Origin: Gordonia sp. KTR9
Lineage (GTDB): Bacteria; Actinomycetota; Actinomycetes; Mycobacteriales; Mycobacteriaceae
Length of the DNA: 64,000 nt
Direction of reading: 5' to 3'
Assembly: GCF_000143885.2 (NCBI RefSeq)
Contig: NC_018581.1
Location: 1,054,001 to 1,118,000, forward strand
Part shown: positions 29,686 to 39,884 of the stretch, one piece after another
How positions within the stretch are numbered: position 1 is the first letter of the stretch
Layout of the letters: every line of letters begins with the position of its first letter
The notes under the pieces: model-generated
Seen by the model: the letters and a program-made list of their open reading frames with translations, nothing else
What the model was told of the DNA's origin: nothing
Databases searched by the model: none
Position numbers and translations under genes: made by a program

Positions 29686-31389
29686 ATGAACCGACCGGCC
29701 CAGAACGCCCCGGGGCCCAACCCGTCCACGCTGCAGGCCCGGGTCATCGTCGACGAGATGATCCGCGGCGGTGTCCGTGAGGCCGTCTTGTGCCCGGGAT
29801 CGCGCAATGCGCCGCTCGCCTTCGCTCTGCACGCCGCCGATGCCACCGGGCGTCTCCGGCTGCACGTGCGGATCGACGAGCGGTCGGCCGGGTATCTGGC
29901 GCTCGGGCTCGCGGTGTCGTCGGGGCAGCCCGTACCCATCGTGATGACCAGCGGCACCGCCGTCGCGAACATGGGACCGGCCGTCTTCGAGGCGAACTAC
30001 GCGCGGGTGCCGCTCGTCGTCATCAGTGCCAACCGTCCCTATGAGCTCCTCGGCTCCGGCGCCAATCAGACCGTCGAACAGTTCGGCATCTTCGGGACCC
30101 AGGTGCGCGCGGCGATCAGTCTCGGTCTCGCCGAACAGGATCTCGACACCAACAGTCAGTGGCGGTCGGCGGTCGGCCGCGTCCTGGCCGCCGCGCGTGG
30201 CGCCCGTACCGGCAATGCCGGCCCGGTGCAGTTCGACATCCCGCTGCGCGAACCGTTGGTCCCCGACCCGGACGAGCTCGTGGGCGCCGACCCGACGAGT
30301 GACCTCGGCACTTTCTCCGGCCGGCCCGGGGGACTGCCCTGGACGCAGGCGCCCGTCGGCCGACTCGATGTCCCGCTGCCCATCGACCTGTCCCTGGACA
30401 CCGTGGTCGTGTCGGGGCACGGATCGGGCGTCCATCCGGGTCTGGCGGGGGTCCCGACGGTCGCCGAGCCGACGGCTCCGCGTGCGACGACGCCGCTGCA
30501 TCCGCTGGGCCTCGGCTCGGTGCGGCCCCAGCAGGCGATCATCTGCGGCCGGCCGACGCTGCATCGCGGGGTGTCCCGCCTGCTCGCCGACCCCGAGGTC
30601 CGGGTCTACGCACTGACCACCGGGCCGCGCTGGCCGGACGTCTCCGGCAACGTCTACGCGACCGGGACGCGCATCGAGGTCGTCGGCGAACCGCGTGAGG
30701 ACTGGCTCAAGGAGTGCGCGGCGGTCCAGGAACGCGTGGCGTTCGCCGTGACCGCCGAACTCGACGAACCGGGGCCGGCGACCGGACTCCACGTCGCACG
30801 CGCGGTCGGCGACGCCATGGCCGCGGGTGACCAACTCGTCGTCGGGGCCAGCAACCCGATCCGCGACATCGCCCTGGCCGGTCGGATCGCCGACGGCGTG
30901 CGGGTCCTGTCCAACCGCGGCGTCGCGGGTATCGACGGCACCAACTCGACGGCGATCGGTGCCGCGATGGCGCTCGACCGGGACCGGGCCGGCGCGCGGA
31001 CCATCGCGCTGATGGGTGACCTGACGTTCGTGCACGACGCGACCGGTCTGGTCGTCGGACCCGGGGAGCCGCGCCCGTCGTCGCTGCGGATCGTGGTCGC
31101 CAACGACGACGGCGGCGGCATCTTCGGCCTGCTGGAACAGGGCGATCCGCGGTACAACACCGGGGTGTACGCGGGAGCATACGAACGGGTCTTCGGCACA
31201 CCTCACCGCACCGACATCGCGTCGATGTGCGCGGGTTTCCACATCCCGCATCGGCGGGTCACCGTCGGCGAACTGGGTGCGGTGCTGGCGCAGGACCCGG
31301 TGTCGGGCGGTATCGAGGTCGTCGAGGTCGCCACCGACCGGGAGCGGCTGCGAGCCGTGCACGCGGCGATCGCGGCACGTCTGCGGTAG
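29686..31389 (+). CDS. menD: 2-succinyl-5-enolpyruvyl-6-hydroxy-3-cyclohexene-1-carboxylate synthase
   Basis: A 567-residue thiamine-diphosphate enzyme joining 2-oxoglutarate to isochorismate, the first committed step of menaquinone synthesis. The N-terminal Pyr domain has [13 protein letters not shown] and the ThDP-activating Glu region [21 protein letters not shown]; the C-terminal PP domain has [10 protein letters not shown] followed by the Mg/ThDP motif [12 protein letters not shown]. Length matches mycobacterial MenD (about 554). In Mycobacterium the next gene is also a DUF3592 protein (Rv0556), as here. Confidence 0.97.
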   Translation: MNRPAQNAPGPNPSTLQARVIVDEMIRGGVREAVLCPGSRNAPLAFALHAADATGRLRLHVRIDERSAGYLALGLAVSSGQPVPIVMTSGTAVANMGPAVFEANYARVPLVVISANRPYELLGSGANQTVEQFGIFGTQVRAAISLGLAEQDLDTNSQWRSAVGRVLAAARGARTGNAGPVQFDIPLREPLVPDPDELVGADPTSDLGTFSGRPGGLPWTQAPVGRLDVPLPIDLSLDTVVVSGHGSGVHPGLAGVPTVAEPTAPRATTPLHPLGLGSVRPQQAIICGRPTLHRGVSRLLADPEVRVYALTTGPRWPDVSGNVYATGTRIEVVGEPREDWLKECAAVQERVAFAVTAELDEPGPATGLHVARAVGDAMAAGDQLVVGASNPIRDIALAGRIADGVRVLSNRGVAGIDGTNSTAIGAAMALDRDRAGARTIALMGDLTFVHDATGLVVGPGEPRPSSLRIVVANDDGGGIFGLLEQGDPRYNTGVYAGAYERVFGTPHRTDIASMCAGFHIPHRRVTVGELGAVLAQDPVSGGIEVVEVATDRERLRAVHAAIAARLR

Positions 31390-31461
31390 CGCGGCGGCGG
31401 TGACACGGCAGCGGTGGTCGGGGCACGAACCGCCCGATCGATGCCCGCTAGGCTGAACGGC

Positions 31462-31968
31462 ATGAATCCGGTGATCCAGCGACGCGTGCAGCTCGGTCTG
31501 CTCGTCGTCGGCGTCACGATCACCTTCATGGCGCTGACCCTGATCGCCGGGTGCTTCAAGAACGACTCGACGATCGAGGCGAGCAAGGCGACCGTGATGG
31601 CCGAGGTCGTCTCCGTGGACAGCCTGCATGCCGCGGTGAACTTCCAGACGCCCGACGGTTCGTTCCACAGCCCGCGCTTCGGGTTGCTGTATCCGACGGA
31701 GCTGAGTGAGGGGCAGCGCATCAGCGTGGACTACGCGGTCTACAACCCCGATCTCGCACGCCCGACCGGTCGCACCGCGGTGCTGTCGATCATCCCGGCC
31801 CTGTCCGTGGTCGTCGGGGCGTGGCTGGTCGTCGGCCTGCTGATGGTCGCGGTCGCGGAGTTCAGCCGGCGCTGGGCGCGACGCGACGAGCCGGACGAGC
31901 CGGATGCCGTTGCGGCCGAAGGAGACACGGCCGAGCGCGACGAGACGGTCAGCCCGGGATCACCCTGA
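31462..31968 (+). CDS. DUF3592-like two-segment membrane protein (Rv0556 type)
   Basis: A 168-residue protein with two membrane segments (about 8-30 and 108-130) enclosing a small extracytoplasmic domain with the YP-T-E-L-S-E-G-Q-R-I-S-V-D-Y pattern of DUF3592 proteins. The C-terminal 35 residues are highly acidic. Its position after menD and before mgtA matches Rv0556. Function is unknown. ATG 31462 was taken because the hydrophobic segment follows closely. Its 3' end overlaps the convergent peptidase gene by 20 bp. Confidence 0.82.
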   Translation: MNPVIQRRVQLGLLVVGVTITFMALTLIAGCFKNDSTIEASKATVMAEVVSVDSLHAAVNFQTPDGSFHSPRFGLLYPTELSEGQRISVDYAVYNPDLARPTGRTAVLSIIPALSVVVGAWLVVGLLMVAVAEFSRRWARRDEPDEPDAVAAEGDTAERDETVSPGSP

Positions 31969-32569
31969 GGGTTTCGCCGGTGACGACGATCGCCTCGTCG
32001 TCACGCAGGAAATGAAGCCGGTGGCCGGCACCGAATAGTCTCCGCGTCGCCTCGACCGGGCCGCGACCCCCGACCGTGCCCTCCGCGTGCGGGATCACCG
32101 TGACCCCGACGAGCCCGAGACCTTCGGTCGAGGTCAGGGGAGCGGTTTCGGTGGGATCGTCGAGAAGTGCCAGCGGCGCGATGTCGGGGCCCACCACCGC
32201 GGCGCCTGCACTGACCCCGATGTAGGGCAGGCCGGCTCGTACCGCGTCGACGAGCACACGGTCGGCGCCGGCCGCCCGCAGCGCGCCGAGCAGGTGAAAA
32301 GTGTTGCCGCCGGCGACGAAGACGGCATCGACCTCCCCGAGTCGCCGGGCGAAGGCAGTCGTGCCGGATGTTTCCGGGTCGAGCTCGGTCACCTCGTATC
32401 CCTGCTGACGTAGCGTGTCCCGCTCGAGGTCGAGCCACGCGTGATCGGGATAGATCGACGACGCGGTGGGCAGGTAGCCGATGCGGCAGCCCGGCCCGGT
32501 GAGCGGCGTGAGGAACCCCGGCACGGGGGTGAGCCAGCGGCTCAGCAGCAGCAGGTGGGTGTCGGCCAC
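31949..32569 (-). CDS. Peptidase E-like (S51) protein
   Basis: A 206-residue protein of the class I glutamine amidotransferase-like fold. The nucleophile elbow is GVSAGAAVVGPDI (Ser near residue 115), preceded by FVAGGNTFHLLGAL, the standard strand-turn of S51 dipeptidases that cleave Asp-Xaa dipeptides. The general layout also fits cyanophycinase relatives, but no cyanophycin gene is present. Start is probably GTG 32569, at VADTHLLLLS. The ribosome site GGAG sits only 2 bp upstream, so a leaderless transcript or another start is possible. Divergent from mgtA across 109 bp. Confidence 0.8.
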   Translation of the reverse strand: MADTHLLLLSRWLTPVPGFLTPLTGPGCRIGYLPTASSIYPDHAWLDLERDTLRQQGYEVTELDPETSGTTAFARRLGEVDAVFVAGGNTFHLLGALRAAGADRVLVDAVRAGLPYIGVSAGAAVVGPDIAPLALLDDPTETAPLTSTEGLGLVGVTVIPHAEGTVGGRGPVEATRRLFGAGHRLHFLRDDEAIVVTGETLRVIPG

Positions 32570-32678
32570 CTCTCCACTGTGCCCTGGTGCGCGGGCAAGG
32601 AGGTGTTCACCCCGAATTGGGCGGACCGACACGTCCCGGAGTGCGGGCCGGTCACGTCCACGGTCGACCATCGTGCTC

Positions 32679-33839
32679 ATGCGCGTCGCGATCGTCGCCG
32701 AGAGCTTCCTGCCCCAGATGAACGGGGTGGTCAACTCCGTCCTCCGGGTTGTCGACCATCTCGAGTCCACCGGGCACACCGCCGTCGTCATCGCACCCGA
32801 CACCCCGCGCGGCGAGCCGGGCGGGCCGCGGCTGGTCGGCCGCCGGACCCCGGTGCACCTGCTGCCGGCCGTGCAGGTGCCGCGGGTGACCTCGCTTCCG
32901 GTGGGAGTGCCGTCGCCGCTGCTATACCGCACCCTGCGCGACTTCGAACCGGACGTGGTGCACCTGGCGTCGCCGTTCGTGGTGGGTGCCGCCGGCGCGC
33001 TCGCCGCCCGAGCGCTCGGCGTGCCCGTGGTGGCCGTGTTCCAGACCGATGTCGCCGGATTCGCCGCGGCCTACCGGCTGGGTGCGGTGGAGAAGCTCGC
33101 GTGGCGATACACGCGCCGGTTGCACGAGATGTGCGACCTCACCCTCGCGCCGTCGACGGCGACGTTGGAGGTACTCGCCGCACACGGCGTGCCGCGGCTC
33201 GCGCGGTGGGGCCGCGGGGTGGATGTGGGTCTCTTCTCGCCGGACAAACGCGACGCGTCACTGCGCGCGGAGTGGCTGGGGTCGAGAGCACACGACGACG
33301 CCCTCATCGTCGGGTTCGTGGGACGGCTCGCTCCGGAGAAGCACGTGGAGCGGCTCGCCGGGCTGTCCGGGAACCCGCGAGTCCAGCTGGTGATCGTCGG
33401 CGACGGTCCCGAGCGGGACCGGCTCGAACGTGTCATGCCCGATGCGGTGTTCACCGGTGAACTGCGCGGTGAGGCGCTGGCGCGCGCGTATGCCGGCTTC
33501 GACGTGTTCGTGCACGCGGGCGAACACGAGACGTTCTGCCAGGCCATCCAGGAGGCGATGGCCAGCGGGCTGCCGGTGATCGGTCCCGACGCGGGCGGCC
33601 CGCGCGACCTGGTCTCGGCCTTCCGGACCGGATACCTGCTGGAGGTCGCGAGCTTCGCCGACGCGCTCCCCTCGATCGTCGAGTCACTGCACGACGAGTC
33701 GGTGCGAGCGGCCTTCGGCCGCGCGGCGGTGCAGGCCGTGCGCGCCCGCACGTGGCCGTCGGTGTGCGCGGAGCTGGTGAACCACTACGCCGCCGTGACC
33801 GGTGGTGGGGTCGTGACCGAGGTGGGGCGGCCGGCCTGA
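32679..33839 (+). CDS. mgtA: GDP-mannose-dependent alpha-mannosyltransferase
   Basis: A 386-residue GT4-family, GT-B fold glycosyltransferase. The N-terminus has MRVAIVAESFLPQMNGVVNSV, with the acceptor-side glycine loop, and the C-terminal half has the GDP-binding region VGRLAPEKHVERL and the E-x7-E motif in HAGEHETFCQAIQEAMASG. Mycobacterial MgtA (Rv0557, formerly pimB) adds mannose to diacylglyceryl glucuronate in synthesis of a lipomannan-like glycolipid. The same neighbours as Rv0557 (Rv0556-like upstream, menG downstream) support this. It acts at the cytoplasmic face of the membrane. Confidence 0.92.
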   Translation: MRVAIVAESFLPQMNGVVNSVLRVVDHLESTGHTAVVIAPDTPRGEPGGPRLVGRRTPVHLLPAVQVPRVTSLPVGVPSPLLYRTLRDFEPDVVHLASPFVVGAAGALAARALGVPVVAVFQTDVAGFAAAYRLGAVEKLAWRYTRRLHEMCDLTLAPSTATLEVLAAHGVPRLARWGRGVDVGLFSPDKRDASLRAEWLGSRAHDDALIVGFVGRLAPEKHVERLAGLSGNPRVQLVIVGDGPERDRLERVMPDAVFTGELRGEALARAYAGFDVFVHAGEHETFCQAIQEAMASGLPVIGPDAGGPRDLVSAFRTGYLLEVASFADALPSIVESLHDESVRAAFGRAAVQAVRARTWPSVCAELVNHYAAVTGGGVVTEVGRPA

Positions 33840-33911
33840 GGTGCGGGGGCCGCTCCTTCGGCGACGAACCTCACGGCAGTCCGACCCGCGCCGCCCGGTA
33901 GCGTGATCGGC

Positions 33912-34634
33912 ATGTCATCGACGGGCGCGACACCACCGGAACGAGCGAGTCTGGGCCGGGCGAGCCTGGCGAAGGACCCGGCCGAGGTCGCGGCGATGTT
34001 CGACGGCGTCGCTCGGCGCTACGACCTCACCAACACGGTCCTGTCATTCGGTCGGGATCGTGGCTGGCGCAAGAAGACCCGTCGGGCACTCGACCTGCAC
34101 CAGGGCGACGTCGTCCTGGACCTCGCGGCCGGTACCGCGGTGTCGACCGTCGAGCTGGCGTCGTCGGGTGCGCATTGCATCGCCGCCGACTTCTCGCTCG
34201 GCATGCTCAAGGCCGGGGCGCACCGGGCCGTGCCGAAGGTCGCCGCGGACGCCCTGTCGCTCCCGTTCGCCGACGATTCCTTCGACGCCGCGACCATCTC
34301 GTTCGGCCTGCGCAACGTCAACGACGTGCCGACGGCACTCGCCGAACTCCGGCGAGTGCTGAAACCCGGTGGGCGGCTGGTGATCTGCGAATTCTCGACG
34401 CCGACGCTGAAGCCGTTCCGGACGGTGTACATGGAGTACCTGATGAAGGCGCTACCCGCGGTCGCGACGAAGGTGTCGAGCAGCCCGGCCGCGTATGTCT
34501 ATCTCGCCGAGTCGATCCGGGCCTGGCCGGATCAGTTCGCCCTCGGCGACCTGATCCGCGAAGCCGGGTTCTCGGGGGTGCGGTGGGAGAACATGACCGG
34601 TGGTATCGCCGCGATCCACTCGGCGCGGGCCTAG
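33912..34634 (+). CDS. menG: Demethylmenaquinone methyltransferase
   Basis: A 240-residue SAM-dependent enzyme performing the last methylation of menaquinone. The UbiE/MenG family signatures are present: [19 protein letters not shown] at the start of the fold, [15 protein letters not shown] (motif I), [11 protein letters not shown] and [16 protein letters not shown] 33912 was chosen over GTG 33903 because homologues begin just before this point. The stop codon overlaps by 4 bp the stop of the convergent MpaB-type gene. Confidence 0.96.
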   Translation: MSSTGATPPERASLGRASLAKDPAEVAAMFDGVARRYDLTNTVLSFGRDRGWRKKTRRALDLHQGDVVLDLAAGTAVSTVELASSGAHCIAADFSLGMLKAGAHRAVPKVAADALSLPFADDSFDAATISFGLRNVNDVPTALAELRRVLKPGGRLVICEFSTPTLKPFRTVYMEYLMKALPAVATKVSSSPAAYVYLAESIRAWPDQFALGDLIREAGFSGVRWENMTGGIAAIHSARA

Positions 34635-35602
34635 GAGTTCGCGGCCCGCGGTGTCTCGACGCCGGGAACGGTGTCGTGCGACACAGGGCACCCCGGCGCG
34701 AAGGTGCCGAGGTCGTCGATGCGGAAACCCTTGGGGTAGCTGCGAACCTGCTTCGTCTGCCGTCCGAAGAGCGGTTCTGTCCGCGGCGGTGCGAAGAGCC
34801 GGATGGCGAGTCCACGAGCTTTGAGTCCGCCGCGGACCAGCACCCGCTCGAACGCGGTCGGTTTCGGATAGCCGAATGCGTCGAGGAGCCGATCGTCCAT
34901 GAGCGCGAACGACATCCGGCGCACCACCGCACGCGGCAGCAGCTTGTACGGCATGAACGTGCCCAAAAGGTCCAGGGTGGCGTCGGCGACGGCGAGCGAG
35001 TCGGGACTGAAGGCGAAATGGGCGGTCTCGTACTCGTCGTAGAACTTCTTGAAATCGTCGTAGGTCTCGGGGATGTCCTTGATGCCCATCACCTGGCCGA
35101 GCCGGCGGTAGTAGTTGGTGAGACCGAGGATCTCGTGGTTGGTCAGTGAGCGCCATTCGTAGGCGTTCACCCACTCCACCGGGCAGACGACGAAGGTGGC
35201 GAGCACGTAGCGGAAGTCGTCGTTCGGGATGTCGTACATGCCGTGCATCTGGTTGATGCGGCGGATGCCCGCCCGTCCGGCCGGGCTGTCGACACCGTGC
35301 TCGGTCGGGGCGTCGAGCAGCAGCACCGTGTCGTCGTAGCGCTTCTGCGTCGACTCCGTGAACTGACCGGTCTTGTAGAGGAGGTCGCCGATCGACGGCA
35401 CCGCGTACGTCCGGAACAGGGCGAAACTCAAGGCCTGCGTGATGCCCCACGGGAACTCTCGCGTGGCGAGGGCGCGCGCGATGGCGGTGGGGTCTCCGAC
35501 CGCATCCATGTGGTCGATCTCGCCGCGCAGGTGATAGCGCTGTGCCAGCCGGTTCTGGAGGGCGTGCTTGGCTCGGGTGGCGAGAGTGGATGCGGCGGAC
35601 AT
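34631..35602 (-). CDS. MpaB/rubber-oxygenase family (DUF2236) protein
   Basis: A 323-residue protein of the DUF2236 group, which includes latex-clearing protein Lcp and the oxygenase MpaB. Visible family features are the [21 protein letters not shown] stretch, the [18 protein letters not shown] segment with candidate haem-contacting residues, and [18 protein letters not shown]. Lcp enzymes bind haem b and cleave double bonds with oxygen; whether this member is active, and on what, is unknown. A good AGGAG site lies 7 bp upstream of ATG 35602. It separates menG from menJ, which are closer in M. tuberculosis. Confidence 0.82.
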   Translation of the reverse strand: MSAASTLATRAKHALQNRLAQRYHLRGEIDHMDAVGDPTAIARALATREFPWGITQALSFALFRTYAVPSIGDLLYKTGQFTESTQKRYDDTVLLLDAPTEHGVDSPAGRAGIRRINQMHGMYDIPNDDFRYVLATFVVCPVEWVNAYEWRSLTNHEILGLTNYYRRLGQVMGIKDIPETYDDFKKFYDEYETAHFAFSPDSLAVADATLDLLGTFMPYKLLPRAVVRRMSFALMDDRLLDAFGYPKPTAFERVLVRGGLKARGLAIRLFAPPRTEPLFGRQTKQVRSYPKGFRIDDLGTFAPGCPVSHDTVPGVETPRAANS

Positions 35603-35724
35603 CGTGCATCTCCTGGGTCGACGGGTGGCCTGATTGTGTCACAGGTGTGGCGGCGACCACACCGGTTGGAACACTACAGCCCTGCCGTCTCAATGCGCCA
35701 GACGACGGTGTCGACGGCCGGACC

Positions 35725-36984
35725 TCAGGAGAACGGCGGACGCGGGTCGATCTGCCGGGAGACGCGTCCGGCGGTGCGCCAGGCACGGGCGACGAGGTCG
35801 GCGTCCTCGGCGGTGATCAGGTTGCCCATCACCCGCACGACCATGGACATCAGGTGCGGGGACCGGATGCCGGGACGTCCCAGCGTGGGGACGGCCTTCG
35901 GCATGGTGAGCAGCCCGGCGAGGCGGCGGGCGGCGGAGAACGCGAGCCCGTAGTGCTCCACCAGGACATCACGCCACCGGTCCGTGTAGTCGTCGGTGCC
36001 GAGGAGTTCGACGGCGAGCCTCGCGGTCTCGAGGGCGTAGTCGATGCCCTCGCCGTTGAGCGGGTTGACGCATGCCGCGGCGTCGCCGATCAGCATCCAG
36101 TTCCGGCCGGCGACGCCGGACACCGCACCGCCCATCGGCAGCAGGGCCGAGGTGATGCGGACGGGCGGGCCGTCGAGTGCCCACTCGTCGTGCACCATCG
36201 CGGCATAGTGCTCGAGGATCGGCCGAAGGGCCATGTGCGCCGGCCGCTTCGACGTGGCGAGCGCGCCGACGCCGACGTTGACCTGGCCGCCGCCGGCCGC
36301 GCCGAGTGGGAAGACCCAGCCGTACCCGGGCAGCAGTCCGCCGTCGGGTCCGCGGAGCTCGAGGTGCGACCCCATCCAGTGCGCATCGGCGCGCGCGGAG
36401 GGTGCGTATGCGCGTGCGGCCACACCGTAGGCGGTGTCTCGATGCCATTGCCGCCCAAGCGTTTTGCCGACTCCCGACCGGACCCCGTCGGCGACGACGA
36501 GGTCGGTCACCCGCATCGTGTGCGAGCCCGTGGGGGTCGCGAAGGTCACCGCGCCCACCCGGTCGCCGTCCATTTCGACGTCAACAGCCTTGACGCCCTG
36601 CATCATTCGCGCTCCGACCGACACCGCGTGGGCGCGGATGGCCTCGTCGAACTCGGTTCGTGCCACCGCGCTCCCGTACGACGGGAAACGGCCGGACGGC
36701 CACCGGACCTGTTGGCGGGCACCCCAACCGTTGAGCAGGAGTCCGTCGATGCGCGGACGGTCGGCGAGCAGCGTGCCCAACCCGAGCGCGTCGAGTTCGG
36801 CGACGGCGCGCGGCGTGAGTCCGTCACCACACGTCTTGTCGCGCGGGAACACCGCGGCGTCGGCGAGGACCACGTCCCGGCCGGCGGCGACGGCATGGGC
36901 GGCCGCCGCGGATCCACCCGGTCCGGCGCCGACGACGAGGACGTCGGCGGAATCGGGGAAAAGAGGGGTCGTGTCCGTGCTCAC
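35725..36984 (-). CDS. menJ: Menaquinone reductase, geranylgeranyl reductase family
   Basis: A 419-residue flavoprotein. The FAD-binding start is DVLVVGAGPGGSAAAAHA, followed by FPRDKTCGDGLTPRAV (typical of geranylgeranyl reductases) and the second FAD motif WMLIGDAAACVNPLNGEGI. Rv0561c, MenJ, saturates one isoprene unit of the menaquinone side chain, and the neighbours (menG upstream, polyprenyl synthase divergent) match that locus. It is divergent from the polyprenyl diphosphate synthase gene. GTG start at 36984. Confidence 0.93.
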   Translation of the reverse strand: MSTDTTPLFPDSADVLVVGAGPGGSAAAAHAVAAGRDVVLADAAVFPRDKTCGDGLTPRAVAELDALGLGTLLADRPRIDGLLLNGWGARQQVRWPSGRFPSYGSAVARTEFDEAIRAHAVSVGARMMQGVKAVDVEMDGDRVGAVTFATPTGSHTMRVTDLVVADGVRSGVGKTLGRQWHRDTAYGVAARAYAPSARADAHWMGSHLELRGPDGGLLPGYGWVFPLGAAGGGQVNVGVGALATSKRPAHMALRPILEHYAAMVHDEWALDGPPVRITSALLPMGGAVSGVAGRNWMLIGDAAACVNPLNGEGIDYALETARLAVELLGTDDYTDRWRDVLVEHYGLAFSAARRLAGLLTMPKAVPTLGRPGIRSPHLMSMVVRVMGNLITAEDADLVARAWRTAGRVSRQIDPRPPFS

Positions 36985-37102
36985 CCGACCAGTATGTCCG
37001 GACCCCCGACGGGTTAGGCTCAGCAGCAGGTGGGGTTGACGCGGCGATCGCGTGTCGCACCGACGAGAATTGCCGGATCAGACGAGATGGGGCCGCGTTT
37101 CC

Positions 37103-38119
37103 GTGAAGTCCACATTCGCCGGGGTTGACCTGGTGTCGGATGAGTTCGCCGATACGGTGCGCTCCTCGCTACAGCGGGTCGAGGATCTACTCCTCGCCGA
37201 GCTCTCGTCGGGCGACGAGGTCATGACGGAGGCGGCGACCCACCTCGCCAAGGCCGGCGGAAAGCGATTCCGGCCGATGTTCGCGATCCTGGCCGCCCAG
37301 TTCGGTCCGCGCCCGGACTCCGACGACGTCATCACCTCGGCGACGGTGGTGGAGATGATCCACCTCGCCACCCTCTACCACGACGACGTCATGGACGAGG
37401 CCGCCATGCGGCGCGGTGCGGCGAGCGCCAACGCTCGATGGACCAACAGCGTGGCCATCCTCTCCGGTGACTTCCTGTTCGCGCGCGCCTCGCGACTCGT
37501 CTCGACGCTGGGTCCCGAAGCGGTACGCATCATCGCCGAGACCTTCGCCGAACTCGTCACCGGTCAGATGCGGGAGACGGTCGGCGTCAAGCCCGGTGCC
37601 GACCCCGTCGAGCACTATCTGCGGGTCGTCTGGGAGAAGACCGGGTCGCTGATCGCCGCCGCCGCCCGTTTCGGGGCCATGGCCTCGGGGGCGACCGCCG
37701 ACGACATCGAGCGGCTCTCGCGCATCGGCGACATCGTCGGCGTCGCCTTCCAGGTGTCCGACGACATCATCGACATCAGCTCGGTGTCGGTGGAGTCGGG
37801 CAAGACGCCGGGCACCGACCTCCGCGAAGGCGTGCACACGCTGCCGGTGCTCTACGCCGTCGCCGGGGACGACGCGACGTCGGCCCGGTTACGCGAGCTC
37901 CTCGTCGCCGCCGACGGCACGGCCAGGCCGCTCACCGACGACGCCGAGGTCGCCGAGGCGATCGAGCTGCTCGGCTCGTCGGCGGGTATGACCGCCGCCC
38001 GGGCCAAGTTGCAGGAGTTCGCCGACGAGGCGCACGCGATGCTGGCCGAGCTTCCCGAGTCACCGGCCCACCGGGCCCTGGCATCGCTCGTGGACTACAC
38101 GATCGAACGCGTCGGCTGA
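37103..38119 (+). CDS. grcC1: Long-chain polyprenyl diphosphate synthase
   Basis: A 338-residue all-helical trans-prenyltransferase that builds the isoprenoid side chain used by menaquinone. The first aspartate motif is LYHDDVMDEA and the second is VSDDIIDISS, both intact; the KRFRP substrate-binding segment is present near residue 55. The start is placed at GTG 37103 because Rv0562 begins just before the matching AGVDL segment; an upstream GTG at 37052 would add 17 residues. The gene ends at a tandem repeat shared with the 3' end of htpX. Confidence 0.92.
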   Translation: MKSTFAGVDLVSDEFADTVRSSLQRVEDLLLAELSSGDEVMTEAATHLAKAGGKRFRPMFAILAAQFGPRPDSDDVITSATVVEMIHLATLYHDDVMDEAAMRRGAASANARWTNSVAILSGDFLFARASRLVSTLGPEAVRIIAETFAELVTGQMRETVGVKPGADPVEHYLRVVWEKTGSLIAAAARFGAMASGATADDIERLSRIGDIVGVAFQVSDDIIDISSVSVESGKTPGTDLREGVHTLPVLYAVAGDDATSARLRELLVAADGTARPLTDDAEVAEAIELLGSSAGMTAARAKLQEFADEAHAMLAELPESPAHRALASLVDYTIERVG

Positions 38120-38129
38120 GGGGGTTTCG

Positions 38130-38250
38130 ACTCCGCTCAATCGGCAGGGAACTCCGCTCAACCGGCAGGGAACTCGCTCAACCGGCGGGGGACTCCGCTC
38201 AACCGGCAGGGAACTCCGCTCAACCGGCAGGGGACTCGCTCAACCGGCGG
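38130..38250. repeat. Tandem repeat, six units of about 21 bp
   Basis: Units begin ACTC(C)GCTCAA(C/T)CGGC and are 21, 21, 20, 21, 21 and 17 bp long. Units 3 and 6 share a 1-bp deletion (ACTCGCTC) and end in GGCGG instead of GGCAG, so the array is A-A-B-A-A-B, a duplicated three-unit block. It fills the gap between the convergent grcC1 and htpX genes. The last unit carries the htpX stop codon (38240-38242). Confidence 0.9.
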
Positions 38251-39106
38251 AACGGTCGTCGCGGGCCATCTCCTGCAGCCGGCGGATGCGTTCCGCGGTC
38301 GGCGGGTGGGTGGCGAACATCCGGGCCATCCGATCGGTGGCGCGGAACGGGCTCTCGATCATCAGATGTGACTGAGCCGCGATGTCGGGTTGCGGCGGCA
38401 GCGGCGCGGCCTGCACGCCGCCGGAGATCTTCGCCAGCGCCGAGGCGAGCGCGAGCGGGTCCCCGGTGAGTTCTGCGCCGGACTGGTCGGCCTGGAACTC
38501 GCGCGACCGGGAGACCGCCAGCTTCACCAGGGTCGCCGCGATCGGTCCCAGCACGGCGATCAGCAGCATCGCCAGCGGGTTGGGCGCGTTGTCGCGGCCG
38601 CCGAAGGCGCCCATGAACATCGCGAAGTTGGCGAGGCCGCTGATGACCGCCGCCATCGCACCGGCGATCGAGCTGATGAGGATGTCGCGGTTGTACACGT
38701 GCGACAGCTCGTGGCCCAGCACGGCCCGCAGCTCACGCTCGTCGAGCAGGTGCAGGATGCCGGTGGTACAGCACACCGCGGCGTTCTTGGGGTTGCGGCC
38801 CGTGGCGAACGCGTTGGGTGACTCGGTGGGAGAGATGTAGAGCGCGGGCATCGGCTGGTGCGCCGTCGTCGCCAGCTCACGCACGATCCGGTACATGACC
38901 GGCGCCTGCAGTTCGGTCACCGGCTGCGCGTGCATCGCCTTCAGCGACATCTTCGCGCTGTTGAAGTAGACGTAGGCGTTCATGCCGACGGCGACGACCA
39001 CCGATCCCCACAGGATCAGCGGGCTCTGGAACAGCGCGCCGATGCCGACGATGATCGCCGACATCAGGCCCAGCAGAGCCGCCGTCTTCAATCCGTTGAG
39101 ATGCAT
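38240..39106 (-). CDS. htpX: Membrane zinc metalloprotease HtpX
   Basis: A 288-residue M48-family protease of the cytoplasmic membrane that degrades misfolded membrane proteins. The zinc site is [10 protein letters not shown] with the third ligand Glu in [13 protein letters not shown]. Four hydrophobic segments are visible (two at the N-terminus, two after the HELSH motif). ATG 39106 gives the [13 protein letters not shown] start usual in the family (mycobacterial Rv0563 is 286 residues); a longer frame from 39196 adds a Pro/Arg-rich lead that is not conserved. The stop codon lies inside the tandem repeat array. Confidence 0.95.
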   Translation of the reverse strand: MHLNGLKTAALLGLMSAIIVGIGALFQSPLILWGSVVVAVGMNAYVYFNSAKMSLKAMHAQPVTELQAPVMYRIVRELATTAHQPMPALYISPTESPNAFATGRNPKNAAVCCTTGILHLLDERELRAVLGHELSHVYNRDILISSIAGAMAAVISGLANFAMFMGAFGGRDNAPNPLAMLLIAVLGPIAATLVKLAVSRSREFQADQSGAELTGDPLALASALAKISGGVQAAPLPPQPDIAAQSHLMIESPFRATDRMARMFATHPPTAERIRRLQEMARDDRSAG

Positions 39107-39265
39107 CGGGTCCTCGTCTGTCCGGCGCCGCGGGTCTCGGTGTCCTCGGGCCGGTCCGGGCGAACCCGGACGGCCGAGGAGTGCTGGCGCCTTCATCCGG
39201 TCAAACGACGCAGAACCCGAATCGGTTTCCGCATGCCGATGTCGGTGCGGGCGCGGTGGCGGCGG

Positions 39266-39757
39266 TCAGCGGTAGTTGACGAACTGCAGGGCGATACCGA
39301 AGTCCTCGCCCTTGAGCAGCGCGATGACGGCCTGCAGGTCGTCGCGCTTCTTGCTCGACACGCGCAGCTCGTCGCCCTGGATCTGCGCCTTGACGCCCTT
39401 GGGTCCCTCGTCGCGGATCTTCTTGGAGATCTTCTTGGCGTGCTCGGAGTCGATGCCCTGCACCAGGGTGCCGGTGATCTTGAAGGTCTTGCCGGAGCCG
39501 ACGACCTCGCCGGCGTCGAACGCCTTCAGGGAGATGTCGCGGCGGATCAGCTTCTCCTTGAACACCTCGAGGCCTGCCTGAGCGCGCTCCTCGGCGTCGG
39601 AGGTGATCACGATGTTCTCCTCGCCGGACCACTCGATGCCGGTGTTGGTGCCCCGGAAGTCGTACCGCTGGGACAACTCCTTGGCAGCCTGGTTGAGGGC
39701 GTTGTCGACCTCCTGGCGGTCGATCTTGCTCACCACGTCGAACGATGAATCAGCCAT
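39266..39757 (-). CDS. YajQ-family nucleotide-binding protein
   Basis: A 163-residue cytosolic protein with two ferredoxin-like folds. Family signatures are [20 protein letters not shown] and [12 protein letters not shown] at the N-terminus, and [20 protein letters not shown] in the middle. YajQ proteins bind RNA or nucleotides, and Xanthomonas members are cyclic di-GMP effectors. In M. tuberculosis the homologue Rv0566c also lies just after htpX. With the GGDEF and EAL genes 14 kb away, a c-di-GMP role is possible but not shown here. Confidence 0.95.
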   Translation of the reverse strand: MADSSFDVVSKIDRQEVDNALNQAAKELSQRYDFRGTNTGIEWSGEENIVITSDAEERAQAGLEVFKEKLIRRDISLKAFDAGEVVGSGKTFKITGTLVQGIDSEHAKKISKKIRDEGPKGVKAQIQGDELRVSSKKRDDLQAVIALLKGEDFGIALQFVNYR

Positions 39758-39884
39758 GTCCGACAGGGTATGTCATGGCGATCGGAGTGGAGTTGACCAG
39801 CCGGTTTGCGCGCGGACGTGGTGTTCGTTGTATTCTTCACGGCGTTGTTCGAACGGCTGTCGCGACGGCCTGGGAGAGCGGCAC

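Noticed and set aside
27826..31668. A 1280-codon minus-strand frame running across menD and the methyltransferase
   Set aside because: Only its last 364 codons (27826-28920) have membrane-protein character. The rest is a shadow of menD and of the methyltransferase gene.
39793..39836. Promoter TTGACC...TATTCT before tRNA-Tyr
   Set aside because: The two boxes are 32 bp apart, too far for a sigma-70 promoter. The TATTCT alone may be real but has no clear partner.
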